NCBI RefSeq assembly: GCF_002078175.1
Contig: NZ_MWFK01000001.1
Coordinates: 4,340,001 to 4,404,000, forward strand
Origin: Streptomyces sp. M41(2017)
Lineage (GTDB): Bacteria > Actinomycetota > Actinomycetes > Streptomycetales > Streptomycetaceae
Length of the DNA: 64,000 bases
Direction of reading: 5' to 3'
The notes beneath the pieces were generated by a model. The model saw only the letters and a program-made list of their open reading frames with translations. It made no database searches and was not told the DNA's origin. Within the stretch, counting starts at the first letter, position 1, and each line of letters starts with the position of its first letter. Positions 43,069-53,627 of this stretch are shown one piece after another. Position numbers and translations under genes: made by a program.

Positions 43069-44742
43069 TCAGCTCATCCGCAGGGCCAGGAAGAAGTCCA
43101 ACTTGTCCTCCAGGCGCGACAGGTCACGGCTCGTCAACTGCTCGATCCGCCCGACGCGGTAGCGCAGCGTGTTGACATGCAGGTGGAGACGGGCCGCGCA
43201 GCGCGTCCAGGAGCCGTCGCAGTCGAGGAACGCCTCCAGGGTGGGGATCAGCTCGGCACGGTGCCGGCTGTCGTAGTCGCGCAGCGGGTCCAGCAGTCGC
43301 GCGGTGAAGGCGCGGCGGACGTCGTCCGGCACGAAGGGCAGCAGCAGGACGTGCGAGGCCAGCTCCTGGTGCCCGGCGGCGCAGACCCGCCCGGGGCGCG
43401 CCGCCGCGACCCGGCGGGCGTGCCGGGCCTCCTCCAGGGCGCCGCGCAGCCCCTCGGCCGAGTGCACGGCGGCACTCACCCCGAGCGTGAGCCGCCCGTC
43501 GTCGTTCAGCCCGGCCGACAGCGGGGCCCGTACGGCCTCCAGGAGCCGGTCGGCGTGCAGACCCGCGCCGGAGCCGTCGTCGTCGGTCGAGACCGCGGGA
43601 AGGGGGACCAGCGCGATGGCCTCGTCACCCGTGTGGGCGACGGCTATCCGGTCGGAATGTTCCGGGCCCGGGGACAGGGGGTCCACGAGGATCTCCTCCA
43701 GCAGCGTCTGGGCCACCGGACCGCCCTCGATGTCGCCGCCGTCCCACTCCACGCGGGCCACCACGACCTGCCAGTGCGGGGCCGCGCCGAGGCCGGGCAG
43801 CAGCACCGGCGCCGCGACCCGCAGCCGTGCCGCGATCTCGGCGGGCGCCGCCCCCGTCTGGACCAGCTCCAGGACCTCCTGCGCGAGCCGCCGCCGCACG
43901 GTGCGCGCCGCGTCCCGCCGGTCCCGCTCCACGGCGATGAGCTGGGTGACGCCCTGCAGCAGGTCGAGACGCTCCTCGGGCCAGTCCCCGGCGTCCGCCT
44001 CGACGGCGAGCAGCCAGTCGGAGAGCACCGTCTCGCGCACGTCCCGCGAGGCGGTCGCGGCGCGCGCGGTGGAGCGGATCGGGAAGAGCGAGTACGTCGC
44101 CTGGCCGGCCGTGACCCGGTGCGGCCCGCGGCGCCCGGTACGGACCGCCGCGAGGTGCTCGGCGGCCAGCCTGGCGCAGATGTCGGCGGGCAGCTCGCCG
44201 CCCGCCGCCTTCGACCCGGCGACGGTCCGGCCGGCGGGGGACAGCACCCAGGCGCGCAGGTCGAGGTCGGTGCCGAGCAGGTCGAGGACCACGTCGGGGC
44301 CCCCGCCCGCGGGGCCCGACGTCATCATCCGGCGGTGCCGGTCGACCACGGCGGCCAGGTCGCCCGCCCGCTCGCCCGAGACCTGGCGCACGACGTGCTC
44401 GGTGATGGTCGCGAACGCGACCGACTCGTTCACGGCGAACAGCGGCAGGCGGTGCCGGGCACAGGCGAGGACCAGGTCGTCGGGGATGTCGCCCAGCTCC
44501 GCCTCACCCGCCGCGAGGCCCGCGACGCCGGTGCTCGCGAGGATGCGGACGAACGGCTCGGAGTCACTCGCGTCGTGCCGCCAGGCGAGGCCCGTCAGGA
44601 CCAGCTCCCCGCCCGAGAGGTACCGGCTCGGGTCCTTGAGGTCCGTGGTCATCACACCGCGGACGGTGCGGTCGAGCTCGTCCTCGCCGCCGAGCAGCCG
44701 CAGGCCCAGCGCGTCGGTGTCCAGCAGTGCGCGCAGCCGCAT
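43069..44742 (-). CDS. pucR: PucR-family transcriptional regulator of purine catabolism
   Basis: A 557-residue protein. The N-terminal PucR domain (about 5-125: RALLDTDALGLRLLGGEDEL, DPSRYLSGGELVLTGLAW), a GGDEF-related middle region (about 300-430) and a C-terminal helix-turn-helix (about 490-545: TLEAFLDCDGSWTRCAARLH, LHVNTLRYRVGRI) give the complete family architecture. It is divergent from the xanthine dehydrogenase genes, so control of those genes, sensing a purine intermediate, is likely. Direct repeats of TGTTTCCAGGGG in the shared upstream region are candidate binding sites. Confidence 0.92.
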   Translation of the reverse strand: MRLRALLDTDALGLRLLGGEDELDRTVRGVMTTDLKDPSRYLSGGELVLTGLAWRHDASDSEPFVRILASTGVAGLAAGEAELGDIPDDLVLACARHRLPLFAVNESVAFATITEHVVRQVSGERAGDLAAVVDRHRRMMTSGPAGGGPDVVLDLLGTDLDLRAWVLSPAGRTVAGSKAAGGELPADICARLAAEHLAAVRTGRRGPHRVTAGQATYSLFPIRSTARAATASRDVRETVLSDWLLAVEADAGDWPEERLDLLQGVTQLIAVERDRRDAARTVRRRLAQEVLELVQTGAAPAEIAARLRVAAPVLLPGLGAAPHWQVVVARVEWDGGDIEGGPVAQTLLEEILVDPLSPGPEHSDRIAVAHTGDEAIALVPLPAVSTDDDGSGAGLHADRLLEAVRAPLSAGLNDDGRLTLGVSAAVHSAEGLRGALEEARHARRVAAARPGRVCAAGHQELASHVLLLPFVPDDVRRAFTARLLDPLRDYDSRHRAELIPTLEAFLDCDGSWTRCAARLHLHVNTLRYRVGRIEQLTSRDLSRLEDKLDFFLALRMS

Positions 44743-44899
44743 TCTCGTCGCCGCCGTTCTTTGTCTCGAAATCTACGATGAAGCGTCGGTGAGGTTCCCG
44801 CGAGCGGGTCCCCGGGCCACGCGGAGCCGGTCCGCGGGCGCCGGGCGTCAGTGAGCCCGTCCCCGGGTCGTGGCCTGGGCTTCCGTGATCCGCGCTCGC

Positions 44900-44938
44900 T
44901 GTTTCCAGGGGGCTGTGGTCACTGTTTCCAGGGGAAAC
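44900..44938. promoter_or_regulatory. Direct repeats and palindrome in the pucR-xdh divergent region
   Basis: TGTTTCCAGGGG occurs at 44900-44911 and 44923-44934, 23 bp apart (about two helical turns). The second copy continues to form GTTTCC-AGG-GGAAAC (44924-44938), a perfect 6-bp-arm palindrome, while the first is a half-site. It is the best operator candidate in the 409-bp gap 44743-45151; the remainder shows no gene. Confidence 0.55.
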
Positions 44939-45151
44939 CGAGGAGGTAACTGATGGCCTCCGTTCATACGAATCTACAAGATGCGCGCGCTGGCCAGCCA
45001 ACTCCTTCATGGTTTCGGTGACTGACCCCCGTATGGGACAGCGCTGTGTACTGGCCTCACTCCGCGTTAACACCTCATGAACGAGCCGGGCCGCCCGCAC
45101 ACGATCTGGCTTGATCAGAACGACCGACGACACGAATGAAGAGAGCCACTC

Positions 45152-46041
45152 ATGGACTTCCTTCGCCCCGCCAGCTGGGAGGAGGCGCTCGCCGCCAAGG
45201 CTGAGCACCCCACGGCTGTGCCGATTGCGGGTGGCACCGATGTGATGGTCGAGATCAACTTCGACCACCGCAGGCCCGAGTACCTGCTGGACCTCAACCG
45301 CATCGGCGAGCTGAGCGAATGGGAGGTCGGCGAGGAGAGCGTGCGTCTGGGCGCCTCCGTTCCGTACACCCACATCATGGAGAACCTGCGCGGCGAGCTG
45401 CCGGGCCTCGCCCTCGCCTCCCACACCGTGGCCTCCCCGCAGATCCGCAACCGCGGCGGAGTCGGCGGCAACCTCGGCACCGCCTCCCCGGCCGGTGACG
45501 CCCACCCCGCCCTCCTCGCCGCCGGCGCCGAGGTCGAGGCCGCATCCGTCCGCGGAACGCGCCTGATCCCGATCGACGCGTTCTACACGGGTGTGAAGCG
45601 CAACGCGCTCGAGCCCGACGAGCTGATCAGGGCCGTGCACGTCAAGAAGGCGGACGGCCCGCAGCAGTACTCGAAGGTCGGCACCCGCAACGCGATGGTG
45701 ATCGCCGTGTGCGCCTTCGGCCTGGCCCTGCACCCCGACACCCGGACGGTCCGCACCGGCATCGGCTCGGCGGCGCCGACCCCGGTCCGCGCCAAGGCCG
45801 CCGAGGACTTCCTGAACGCCGCGCTCGACGAGGGCGGCTTCTGGGACAACGGAAAGATCATCACCCCGTCGGTCGCCAAGCAGTTCGCGGACCTGTGCTC
45901 CGCCTCCTGCAACCCGATCGACGACGTCCGCGGCACCGCGAGCTACCGCCGCCACGCGGTGGGCATCATGGCCCGCCGGACGCTGACCTGGACCTGGGAG
46001 TCGTACCGCGGCGGCGCCGCCCGCACGGAGGGAGTCGCGTA

Positions 46042-46042
<1 letters not shown>
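45152..46042 (+). CDS. xdhB: Xanthine dehydrogenase, FAD-binding subunit
   Basis: Passes electrons from the Fe-S clusters to NAD+ in xanthine or hypoxanthine oxidation. The 296-residue protein has the FAD domain of the CO dehydrogenase/xanthine dehydrogenase medium subunit: PIAGGTDVMVEI (about 25-36), RNRGGVGGNLGTASPAGD (about 105-122) for the FAD pyrophosphate, and a C-terminal domain from about 175. The ATG at 45152 follows GAAGAGAG. The stop overlaps the next start (TAATG), so translation is coupled. Part of the xdh operon with the divergent pucR. The subunit letter follows one naming scheme; others differ. Confidence 0.92.
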
Positions 46043-46644
<602 letters not shown>

Positions 46645-46646
46645 CC

Positions 46647-49040
46647 ATGGGAACCACCGGCACGCCCACGAACATCACGCAGGGCTCCAAGACCAAGGGC
46701 GGCATCGGCGAGTCCACGCTCCGCCCGGACGGCACCCTCAAGGTCACCGGAGAGTTCGCGTACTCCTCCGACATGTGGCACGAGGACATGCTGTGGGGGC
46801 AGATCCTGCGCTCCACCGTCGCGCACGCCGAGATCGTGTCGATCGACACCTCCGAGGCCCTCGCGCAGGCAGGCGTCTACGCCGTCCTGACCTACGACGA
46901 CCTGCCCACCGCGGTGAAGACCTACGGCCTGGAGATCCAGGACACCCCGGTCCTCGCGCACGGCAAGGTACGCCACCACGGCGAGCCCGTCGCGATCGTC
47001 GCCGCCGACCACCCGGAGACCGCGCGCCGCGCGGCCGCCAAGATCAAGGTGGAGTACAGGGAACTGCCGGTCATCACGGACGAGGCGTCCGCGACCGCGC
47101 CCGACGCGATCCTCATCCACGAGGGCCGCGACGACCACCACATCGGCCATGTACCGCACCCCAACATCGTGCACCGGCAGCCGATCGTCCGCGGAGACGT
47201 CGAAGAGGCCGCCAAGAAGGCCGACTTCGTCGTCAGGGGCGAGTACACCTTCGGCATGCAGGACCAGGCCTTCCTCGGCCCCGAGTCCGGACTGGCCGTG
47301 CCCTCCGAGGACGGCGGCGTCGAGCTCTACGTCGCCACCCAGTGGCTGCACTCGGACCTCAAGCAGATCGCCCCCGTCCTCGGACTGCCCGAGGACAAGG
47401 TCCGGATGACGCTCTCCGGCGTCGGCGGTGCCTTCGGAGGCCGCGAGGACCTGTCGATGCAGATCCACGCCTGCCTGCTGGCGCTGCGCACCGGCAAGCC
47501 CGTCAAGATCGTCTACAACCGCTTCGAGTCCTTCTTCGGACACGTCCACCGCCATCCCGCCAAGCTCTTCTACGAGCACGGGGCGACCAAGGACGGCAAG
47601 CTCACGCACATGAAGGCGCGGATCGTGCTGGACGGCGGCGCCTACGCGTCGGCCTCCCCGGCGGTCGTCGGCAACGCGTCCTCGCTCAGCGTCGGCCCGT
47701 ACGTCGTCGAGGACGTCGACATCGAGGCCATCGCGCTGTACACCAACAACCCGCCCTGCGGCGCGATGCGCGGCTTCGGCGCGGTCCAGGCGTGCTTCGC
47801 CTACGAGGCCCAGATGGACAGGCTCGCCGACAAGGTGGGCATGGACCGGGTCGCGTTCCGCCAGCTCAACGCCATGGAGCAGGGCACCCTCCTGCCCACC
47901 GGACAGCCCGTGGACTCGCCGGCCCCGGTCGCCGAACTCCTGCGCCGCGTCCAGGCGATGCCGCTGCCGCCCGAGCAGCAGTGGCTCGCGGCCGGCGAGG
48001 AGGCCGACGTACGGCAGCTGCCCGGCGGCCTGTCCAACACCACGCACGGCGAAGGCGTCGTCCGCGGCATCGGCTACGCCGTCGGCATCAAGAACGTCGG
48101 CTTCTCCGAGGGCTTCGACGACTACTCCACCGCCAAGGTGCGCATGGAGGTCGTCGGCGGCGAGCCGGTGGCCACCGTGCACACCGCGATGGCGGAGGTC
48201 GGCCAGGGCGGCGTCACCGTCCACGCGCAGATCGCCCGCACCGAGCTGGGCGTCACCCAGGTGACGATCCACCCCGCCGACACCCAGGTGGGCAGCGCCG
48301 GTTCGACGTCCGCGTCCCGTCAGACGTACGTCACCGGCGGCGCCGTCAAGAACTCCTGCGAGCTGGTCCGGGAGAAGGTCCTGGAACTCGGCCGCCGCAA
48401 GTTCGGCACGTACCACCCGGCGTGGGCCACCGCCGAACTCCTGCTGGAGGGCGGCAAGGTCGTCACCGACGGCGGCGAGGTCCTCGCCGACCTGGCCGAC
48501 GTGCTGGAGGGCGAGGCCGTGGAGATCGAGGCCGAGTGGCGGCACCGCCCCACCGAGGCCTTCGACCTGCGTACCGGTCAGGGCAACGGACACGTCCAGT
48601 ACTCCTTCGCCGCGCACCGCGCGGTGGTGGAGGTGGACACCGAACTCGGACTGGTCAAGGTCATCGAACTGGCCTGCGCCCAGGACGTCGGCAAGGCGCT
48701 CAACCCGCTGTCCGTCATCGGACAGATCCAGGGTGGCACCACCCAGGGACTGGGCGTGGCGGTGATGGAGGAGATCATCGTCGACCCGAAGACCGCGAAG
48801 GTGCGCAACCCCTCCTTCACGGACTACCTGATCCCCACCATCCTCGACACGCCGACCATCCCCGTCGACGTGCTCGAACTCGCCGACGACCACGCGCCGT
48901 ACGGGCTCCGTGGCATCGGCGAGGCCCCGACCCTGTCGTCCACGCCGGCCGTCCTCGCGGCGATCCGGAACGCGACGGGTCTGGAACTCAACCGGACGCC
49001 GGTCCGCCCCGAGCACCTCACGGGCACGGGCGCCGCGTAG
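46647..49040 (+). CDS. xdhA: Xanthine dehydrogenase, molybdopterin-binding subunit
   Basis: The catalytic subunit that hydroxylates xanthine/hypoxanthine at the molybdenum site. The 797-residue length is normal. It has the ald_xan_dh N-terminal domain (about 25-135), Mo-cofactor segments such as SGVGGAFGGREDLSMQIH (about 258-276) and GAMRGFGAVQACFAYE (about 375-390), and the C-terminal catalytic Glu in RGIGEAPTLS (about 757). Two bases separate it from the 2Fe-2S gene. Substrate is inferred from pucR, the purine permease and xdhC nearby. Confidence 0.93.
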   Translation: MGTTGTPTNITQGSKTKGGIGESTLRPDGTLKVTGEFAYSSDMWHEDMLWGQILRSTVAHAEIVSIDTSEALAQAGVYAVLTYDDLPTAVKTYGLEIQDTPVLAHGKVRHHGEPVAIVAADHPETARRAAAKIKVEYRELPVITDEASATAPDAILIHEGRDDHHIGHVPHPNIVHRQPIVRGDVEEAAKKADFVVRGEYTFGMQDQAFLGPESGLAVPSEDGGVELYVATQWLHSDLKQIAPVLGLPEDKVRMTLSGVGGAFGGREDLSMQIHACLLALRTGKPVKIVYNRFESFFGHVHRHPAKLFYEHGATKDGKLTHMKARIVLDGGAYASASPAVVGNASSLSVGPYVVEDVDIEAIALYTNNPPCGAMRGFGAVQACFAYEAQMDRLADKVGMDRVAFRQLNAMEQGTLLPTGQPVDSPAPVAELLRRVQAMPLPPEQQWLAAGEEADVRQLPGGLSNTTHGEGVVRGIGYAVGIKNVGFSEGFDDYSTAKVRMEVVGGEPVATVHTAMAEVGQGGVTVHAQIARTELGVTQVTIHPADTQVGSAGSTSASRQTYVTGGAVKNSCELVREKVLELGRRKFGTYHPAWATAELLLEGGKVVTDGGEVLADLADVLEGEAVEIEAEWRHRPTEAFDLRTGQGNGHVQYSFAAHRAVVEVDTELGLVKVIELACAQDVGKALNPLSVIGQIQGGTTQGLGVAVMEEIIVDPKTAKVRNPSFTDYLIPTILDTPTIPVDVLELADDHAPYGLRGIGEAPTLSSTPAVLAAIRNATGLELNRTPVRPEHLTGTGAA

Positions 49041-49320
49041 CACCGGGCAGAACTCTCCGGGCGGCGCCGGGAACGTCACACTTCACCGCGCCGCCCGGAG
49101 TCCCGGAACCGCACCGCTCGCGGCCCCGGGAACCGTCGGAGAGCAGCACAACAGGCACGTACCGCAGCAGAGTTCCTCTGGTTTCACTCGTTCGCCTCGG
49201 GCCGTCCCCCGGGTCGTGCGGCCGAAGCACCTTCCCAAATCCCGTAACCGCGTTCGCGGTTCCAGCAGCCGTCAGGGCGGCTGTCGCGGGTGCCCCTTTG
49301 AACCTTGGGAGTAGGCCCAC

Positions 49321-50778
49321 ATGACCCAGCAGTCACTGGAGCCGAAGACCGCCGCGACGGACGCGGGCGCGGGCAGCCGCGTTCCGGCCGGACGGTCTTG
49401 GCTCGACCGGTACTTTCACATATCCCAGCGGGGAAGCTCGATCGCGCGTGAGGTGCGCGGCGGCGTCACGACCTTCATGGCGATGGCGTACATCCTGCTG
49501 CTCAACCCCCTCATCCTGTCCGGCAAGGACGTGGCGGGGGACGTGCTCGGCCAGAAGGCGCTGATCACCGCGACCGCCTTCGCGGCGGCCTTCACCACGC
49601 TTCTCATGGGGTTCGTCGGCAAGGTGCCGCTGGCCCTGGCCGCCGGACTCTCCGTGTCCGGTGTGCTCTCCTCGCAGGTCGCCCCTCAGATGACCTGGCC
49701 GCAGGCCATGGGCATGTGCGTGATGTACGGCGCGGTCATCATGCTCCTGGTCGTCACCGGCCTGCGCGAGATGATCATGAACGCGATCCCGCTGGCGCTC
49801 AAGCACGCCATCACCATGGGCATCGGCCTGTTCATCGCCCTCATCGGCCTCGTGAAGGCCGGCTTCGTCCACCAGGGCAAGGCGACCCCGGTCAGCCTGG
49901 GTGCCACCGGTGAACTCGCCGGCTGGCCCGTCCTGCTCTTCGCCGCCACGCTGCTGCTGATCTTCATGCTCCAGGCGCGTGGCGTCCCCGGCGCGATCCT
50001 CATCGGGATCGTCTCCGGCACCGTGCTCTCGGTCGTCCTCAACGCCACCGGGGTCATCGACCCCAAGCAGTGGGCCAGCGGGGCCCCCGAGCTGCACGGC
50101 AGCGCGGTCTCCATGCCGGACTTCTCGCTCTTCGGACACGTGGAGTTCGGCGGCTGGGGCGGGGTCGGCGCGATGACGGTCGGCATGATCGTCTTCACGC
50201 TGGTGCTCGCCGGGTTCTTCGACGCGATGGCCACCATCATCGGTGTCGGCACCGAGGCCAACCTCGCCGACGCCCAGGGCCGGATGCCGGGCCTGTCGAA
50301 GGCGCTGTTCATCGACGGTGCGGGCGGCGCGGTCGGCGGTGTGGCCGGAGCCTCCGGCCAGACGGTCTTCGTCGAGTCCGCGACCGGCGTCGGTGAGGGG
50401 GCCCGCACCGGCCTCTCCTCCGTCGTCACCGGCCTGTTCTTCGCGGCCTGCCTCTTCTTCACCCCGCTCACGGCCATCGTGCCCGGCGAGGTCGCGGCGG
50501 CGGCCCTGGTGGTCATCGGCGCGATGATGATGATGAACGCCCGCCACGTGGACTGGGCCGACCGCGCCACCGCGATCCCCGTCTTCCTGACCGTGGTGAT
50601 CATGCCCTTCACCTATTCGATCACCGCGGGCGTGGCGGCCGGTGTGATCAGCTACGTCGCCATCAAGATCGCCCAGGGCAAGGCCCGCGAGATCGGGGCC
50701 TTCATGTGGGGCCTCACGGTGATCTTCTTCGTGTACTTCGCGCTCAATCCGATCGAGAGCTGGATGGGCGTCCACTGA
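49321..50778 (+). CDS. NCS2-family purine permease (AzgA-like)
   Basis: Imports purine bases by proton symport. A 485-residue membrane protein with 12 or more hydrophobic segments from about residue 45 on; TTFMAMAYILLLNPLILS, MGIGLFIALIGLVKAGF, DAMATIIGVGTEANLADAQG and GAMMMMNARHVDW are characteristic of the AzgA hypoxanthine/guanine/adenine branch of NCS2. The ATG at 49321 follows GGGAG. A 280-bp gap separates it from xdhA, so it may have its own promoter; with xdhC it completes the purine-catabolism cluster. Confidence 0.9.
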   Translation: MTQQSLEPKTAATDAGAGSRVPAGRSWLDRYFHISQRGSSIAREVRGGVTTFMAMAYILLLNPLILSGKDVAGDVLGQKALITATAFAAAFTTLLMGFVGKVPLALAAGLSVSGVLSSQVAPQMTWPQAMGMCVMYGAVIMLLVVTGLREMIMNAIPLALKHAITMGIGLFIALIGLVKAGFVHQGKATPVSLGATGELAGWPVLLFAATLLLIFMLQARGVPGAILIGIVSGTVLSVVLNATGVIDPKQWASGAPELHGSAVSMPDFSLFGHVEFGGWGGVGAMTVGMIVFTLVLAGFFDAMATIIGVGTEANLADAQGRMPGLSKALFIDGAGGAVGGVAGASGQTVFVESATGVGEGARTGLSSVVTGLFFAACLFFTPLTAIVPGEVAAAALVVIGAMMMMNARHVDWADRATAIPVFLTVVIMPFTYSITAGVAAGVISYVAIKIAQGKAREIGAFMWGLTVIFFVYFALNPIESWMGVH

Positions 50779-50820
50779 CGCTCCGGCTCGCTCCACGCAA
50801 CCGCTGTTAAGGAGACCGAG

Positions 50821-51975
50821 ATGCTGGACATCGCCGAAGAGCTGCACCGGTGGGTCGAGCAGGGCCGTGACTTCGCCGTCGCCACCGTGGTGGCGGTCGG
50901 GGGCAGCGCGCCCCGCCAGCCGGGCGCCGCACTGGCGGTCGACGCCGAGGGCACGGCCATCGGCTCGGTCTCCGGCGGTTGCGTGGAGGGAGCGGTCTAC
51001 GAGCTGTGCCGGCAGGCCCTGGAGGACGGGGAGACCGTCCTCGAACGCTTCGGCTACAGCGACGACGACGCCTTCGCGGTCGGACTGACCTGCGGAGGTG
51101 TCATCGACATCCTCGTCACCCCGGTCCGCGCGCGGGACACCGCCCGCCGGGCCGTGCTCGCGACGGCGCTGGCCGCCGTCGCGGACGGGCGGGCGACGGC
51201 CGTCGCCCGGATCGTGAGCGGCCCCGCCGACCTGATGGGCCGCGCCCTCCTCGTACGATCCGACGGATCCCACGAGGGCGGCTTCGGGGCCCATCCCGAA
51301 CTCGACCGCACCGTGGTGGGCGAGACGGTGGCCCAGCTGGACGCGGGCCGGACCGGCGTCCTGGAGATCGGTGAGCAGGGCTCTCGCTGCGGAGCGCCGC
51401 TCACCGTCCTCGTGGAGTCGTCCGTCCCGCCGCCGCGCATGATCGTCTTCGGTGCCATCGACTTCGCCTCGGCACTGGTCCGCATGGGCAAGTTCCTCGG
51501 TTACCGGGTCACCGTGTGCGACGCCCGCCCGGTGTTCGCGACCCGGACCCGCTTCCCCGACGCCGACGAGATCGTCGTGGACTGGCCGCACCGCTACCTG
51601 GAGAGCACGGACGTCGACGCGCGGACCGTCCTGTGCGTCCTCACCCACGACGCCAAGTTCGACGTCCCGCTGCTCCGGCTCGCCCTGCGGCTCCCGGTGG
51701 CGTACGTCGGCGCCATGGGCTCCCGGCGTACCCACCTCGACCGCAACCGGCGGCTGCGCGAGGTCGGCGTGACCGAGCTGGAACTGGCCCGGCTCAGGTC
51801 GCCCATCGGCCTGGACCTCGGGGCACGCACCCCCGAGGAGACCGCGCTGTCCATCGCCTCGGAGATCGTGGCCAACCGGCGTGGCGGCAGCGGCACTTCA
51901 CTGACCGGCGCGCACACGCCGATCCACCACGACCCGAACTCGGTCCCGGCCCGGCGCATCGGCTCCGTGGCCTGA
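50821..51975 (+). CDS. xdhC: XdhC-family molybdenum-cofactor maturation factor
   Basis: Helps insert sulfurated molybdenum cofactor into xanthine dehydrogenase. The 384-residue protein has the XdhC/CoxI N-terminal domain (about 1-110: VVAVGGSAPRQPGA, SVSGGCVEGAV, GLTCGGVIDI) and a C-terminal Rossmann domain (about 205-345: PRMIVFGAIDFASALVRMG, VLTHDAKFDVPLL, GAMGSRRTHLDRN). ATG 50821 has AAGGAGA upstream. It starts 42 bp after the permease, and the strong terminator at 51991 ends the operon. Confidence 0.92.
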   Translation: MLDIAEELHRWVEQGRDFAVATVVAVGGSAPRQPGAALAVDAEGTAIGSVSGGCVEGAVYELCRQALEDGETVLERFGYSDDDAFAVGLTCGGVIDILVTPVRARDTARRAVLATALAAVADGRATAVARIVSGPADLMGRALLVRSDGSHEGGFGAHPELDRTVVGETVAQLDAGRTGVLEIGEQGSRCGAPLTVLVESSVPPPRMIVFGAIDFASALVRMGKFLGYRVTVCDARPVFATRTRFPDADEIVVDWPHRYLESTDVDARTVLCVLTHDAKFDVPLLRLALRLPVAYVGAMGSRRTHLDRNRRLREVGVTELELARLRSPIGLDLGARTPEETALSIASEIVANRRGGSGTSLTGAHTPIHHDPNSVPARRIGSVA

Positions 51976-51990
51976 GCGGCGACCCGAGCG

Positions 51991-52019
51991 AGGCCCGTCA
52001 CGGAAGTGGCGGGCCTTTT
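51991..52019 (+). terminator. Rho-independent terminator of the purine-catabolism operon
   Basis: AGGCCCGTCAC (51991-52001), loop GGAA, GTGGCGGGCCT (52006-52016), an 11-bp stem with one G-T wobble and a GNRA-type loop, then TTT. The classical terminator with a T-run in this window. Confidence 0.88.
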
Positions 52020-52234
52020 CCGTCTCCCCGCCCTCGCCCCCTCCCCCCTCTCGCTCTCTCCCCCTCGCTCCGGCGCGCACCGCGTCCCCGCCCGGTCGGC
52101 CCCGGCACGCCGACTCCCCGCTCGTTCCACCGATTCCGACGCGTGTATTGACGTAGGCATGCCGCTCGACGAGTCTCCTGTGGGAGCGCTCCCGCACGTC
52201 CCTCGTGACCGTTGTGACCCAGGAGTGAACCCGG

Positions 52235-53410
52235 ATGAGACGACGTACCCCCACATGGCTCGCGGCCGTGTCCCTCGGCCTCACGGCCCTGCTCGGCGCA
52301 CCCCCGGCGCACGCCGCGGAGACCCCGGACCCCGCCGGGCACGGGTCCGCGCTGTACGTCCCCGACGCCAACCCGGCGGCTTACCGGCAGGCCCTCGACC
52401 TCGCCAGGACGGGTCGGCTCCGCGACGCGGCGGGCATCCTGACGATGGTGAGCACCCCGCAGGCCGTGTGGTTCGGCGACCAGACGCCGGCCGAGGTGGA
52501 GCGGCAGGTCAGGGCGGTGGTGCGGGACGGGGGACACGATCACGCGACCGTCGTGCTCGCGCTGTACAACATCCCCGGCCGCGACTGCGCCAACTACTCG
52601 GCGGGCGGCGCCGCGACCACCGCGGAGTACGAGACGTGGATCGACGCCGTGGCGCGGGGGATCGGCCACGGCGACACGATCGTCACCCTCGAACCCGACG
52701 CCCTCGCCCTGCTGCCGAACGACTGCGGCCAGGACGACGCGCAGGGCACGAAGACCGCGGCCCGCTACACCGAGGTCAACTACGCGGTCGACGCGCTGGA
52801 GCCGCTGTCCGGCACGCGGGTCTACCTCGACACCGGGCACCCCGGGTGGCACACGGTCGACTCCATCGTGCCGCGCCTGATCAAGGGCGGTGTCGGCCGG
52901 GCCTCCGGCTTCTACACCAACGCGTCGAACTACAACACCGACGACGCCAACTCCTGGTACGGCAAGCTGATCTCGTCCTGCCTGGCGTACGTGGCCGGCG
53001 GGGGAGACGCGGCCGCGTGTCCGAGTCAGGGATGGCCGAGGGCCGACGCGCAGGCCTGGCTCGACACGCACGTGCACACGCCCCCCTCGCGGATGAAGCA
53101 CTTCGTCACCGACTCCAGCCGCAACGGCCGGGGCCCCTGGACTCCGCCGGCCGGCAAGTACACCGACGCGCAGGACTGGTGCAACCCGCCGGACCGGGGT
53201 CTCGGCGCGCGCCCGACGCTGCGCACAGGCGACCCGTTGCAGGACGCGCGTCTGTGGATCAAGACGCCCGGCGAGTCGGACGGCCTCTGCCTGCGGGGAA
53301 CGGCGGGCCCGCAGGACCCGGAGCGCGGGACGATCGACCCGGACGCGGGGGACTGGTTCCCGCAACAGGCCCTGGAACTCGCACGGTTGGCCAACCCGCC
53401 GCTCCTGTAG
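52235..53410 (+). CDS. Secreted GH6 cellulase (beta-1,4-glucanase)
   Basis: Hydrolyses cellulose outside the cell. The 391-residue protein begins with a signal peptide (about 1-27, ending PPAHAAE) followed directly by the GH6 barrel. YNIPGRDCANYSAGGA (about 110-125) holds the conserved Asp next to Cys, and LEPDALALLPND (about 152-163) holds the acid Asp. The Cys residues near 190 and 255 fit the family disulfides. No cellulose-binding module is present, unlike many Streptomyces GH6 enzymes. ATG 52235 follows AGGAG. A good terminator follows. Confidence 0.93.
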   Translation: MRRRTPTWLAAVSLGLTALLGAPPAHAAETPDPAGHGSALYVPDANPAAYRQALDLARTGRLRDAAGILTMVSTPQAVWFGDQTPAEVERQVRAVVRDGGHDHATVVLALYNIPGRDCANYSAGGAATTAEYETWIDAVARGIGHGDTIVTLEPDALALLPNDCGQDDAQGTKTAARYTEVNYAVDALEPLSGTRVYLDTGHPGWHTVDSIVPRLIKGGVGRASGFYTNASNYNTDDANSWYGKLISSCLAYVAGGGDAAACPSQGWPRADAQAWLDTHVHTPPSRMKHFVTDSSRNGRGPWTPPAGKYTDAQDWCNPPDRGLGARPTLRTGDPLQDARLWIKTPGESDGLCLRGTAGPQDPERGTIDPDAGDWFPQQALELARLANPPLL

Positions 53411-53432
53411 GCGAGTTGACGCTCGATGGACT

Positions 53433-53466
53433 CGGTGCCCCGCCCCTCCCGGGCGGCGGGGCACCG
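53433..53466. terminator. 12-bp hairpin after the GH6 gene
   Basis: CGGTGCCCCGCC (53433-53444) and GGCGGGGCACCG (53455-53466) are perfect complements around a 10-base loop, 22 bp after the stop. The next gene is convergent, so it may act in both directions. Confidence 0.75.
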
Positions 53467-53627
53467 CTGTCGGCGAGGCGGTGCCGTTCTCCGGCCCTTG
53501 GACGGTGCCGCCCGCTGACCGACCGTGGACCGGGGGTCGCCGACCGGGCCGGGCGGCTGCCGCGGGCGTGAAGTCGAACTGGAGGCAGCGGAGTTGCGCG
53601 CCGGACTGGCGCCTCGGCCAGGTGTTC

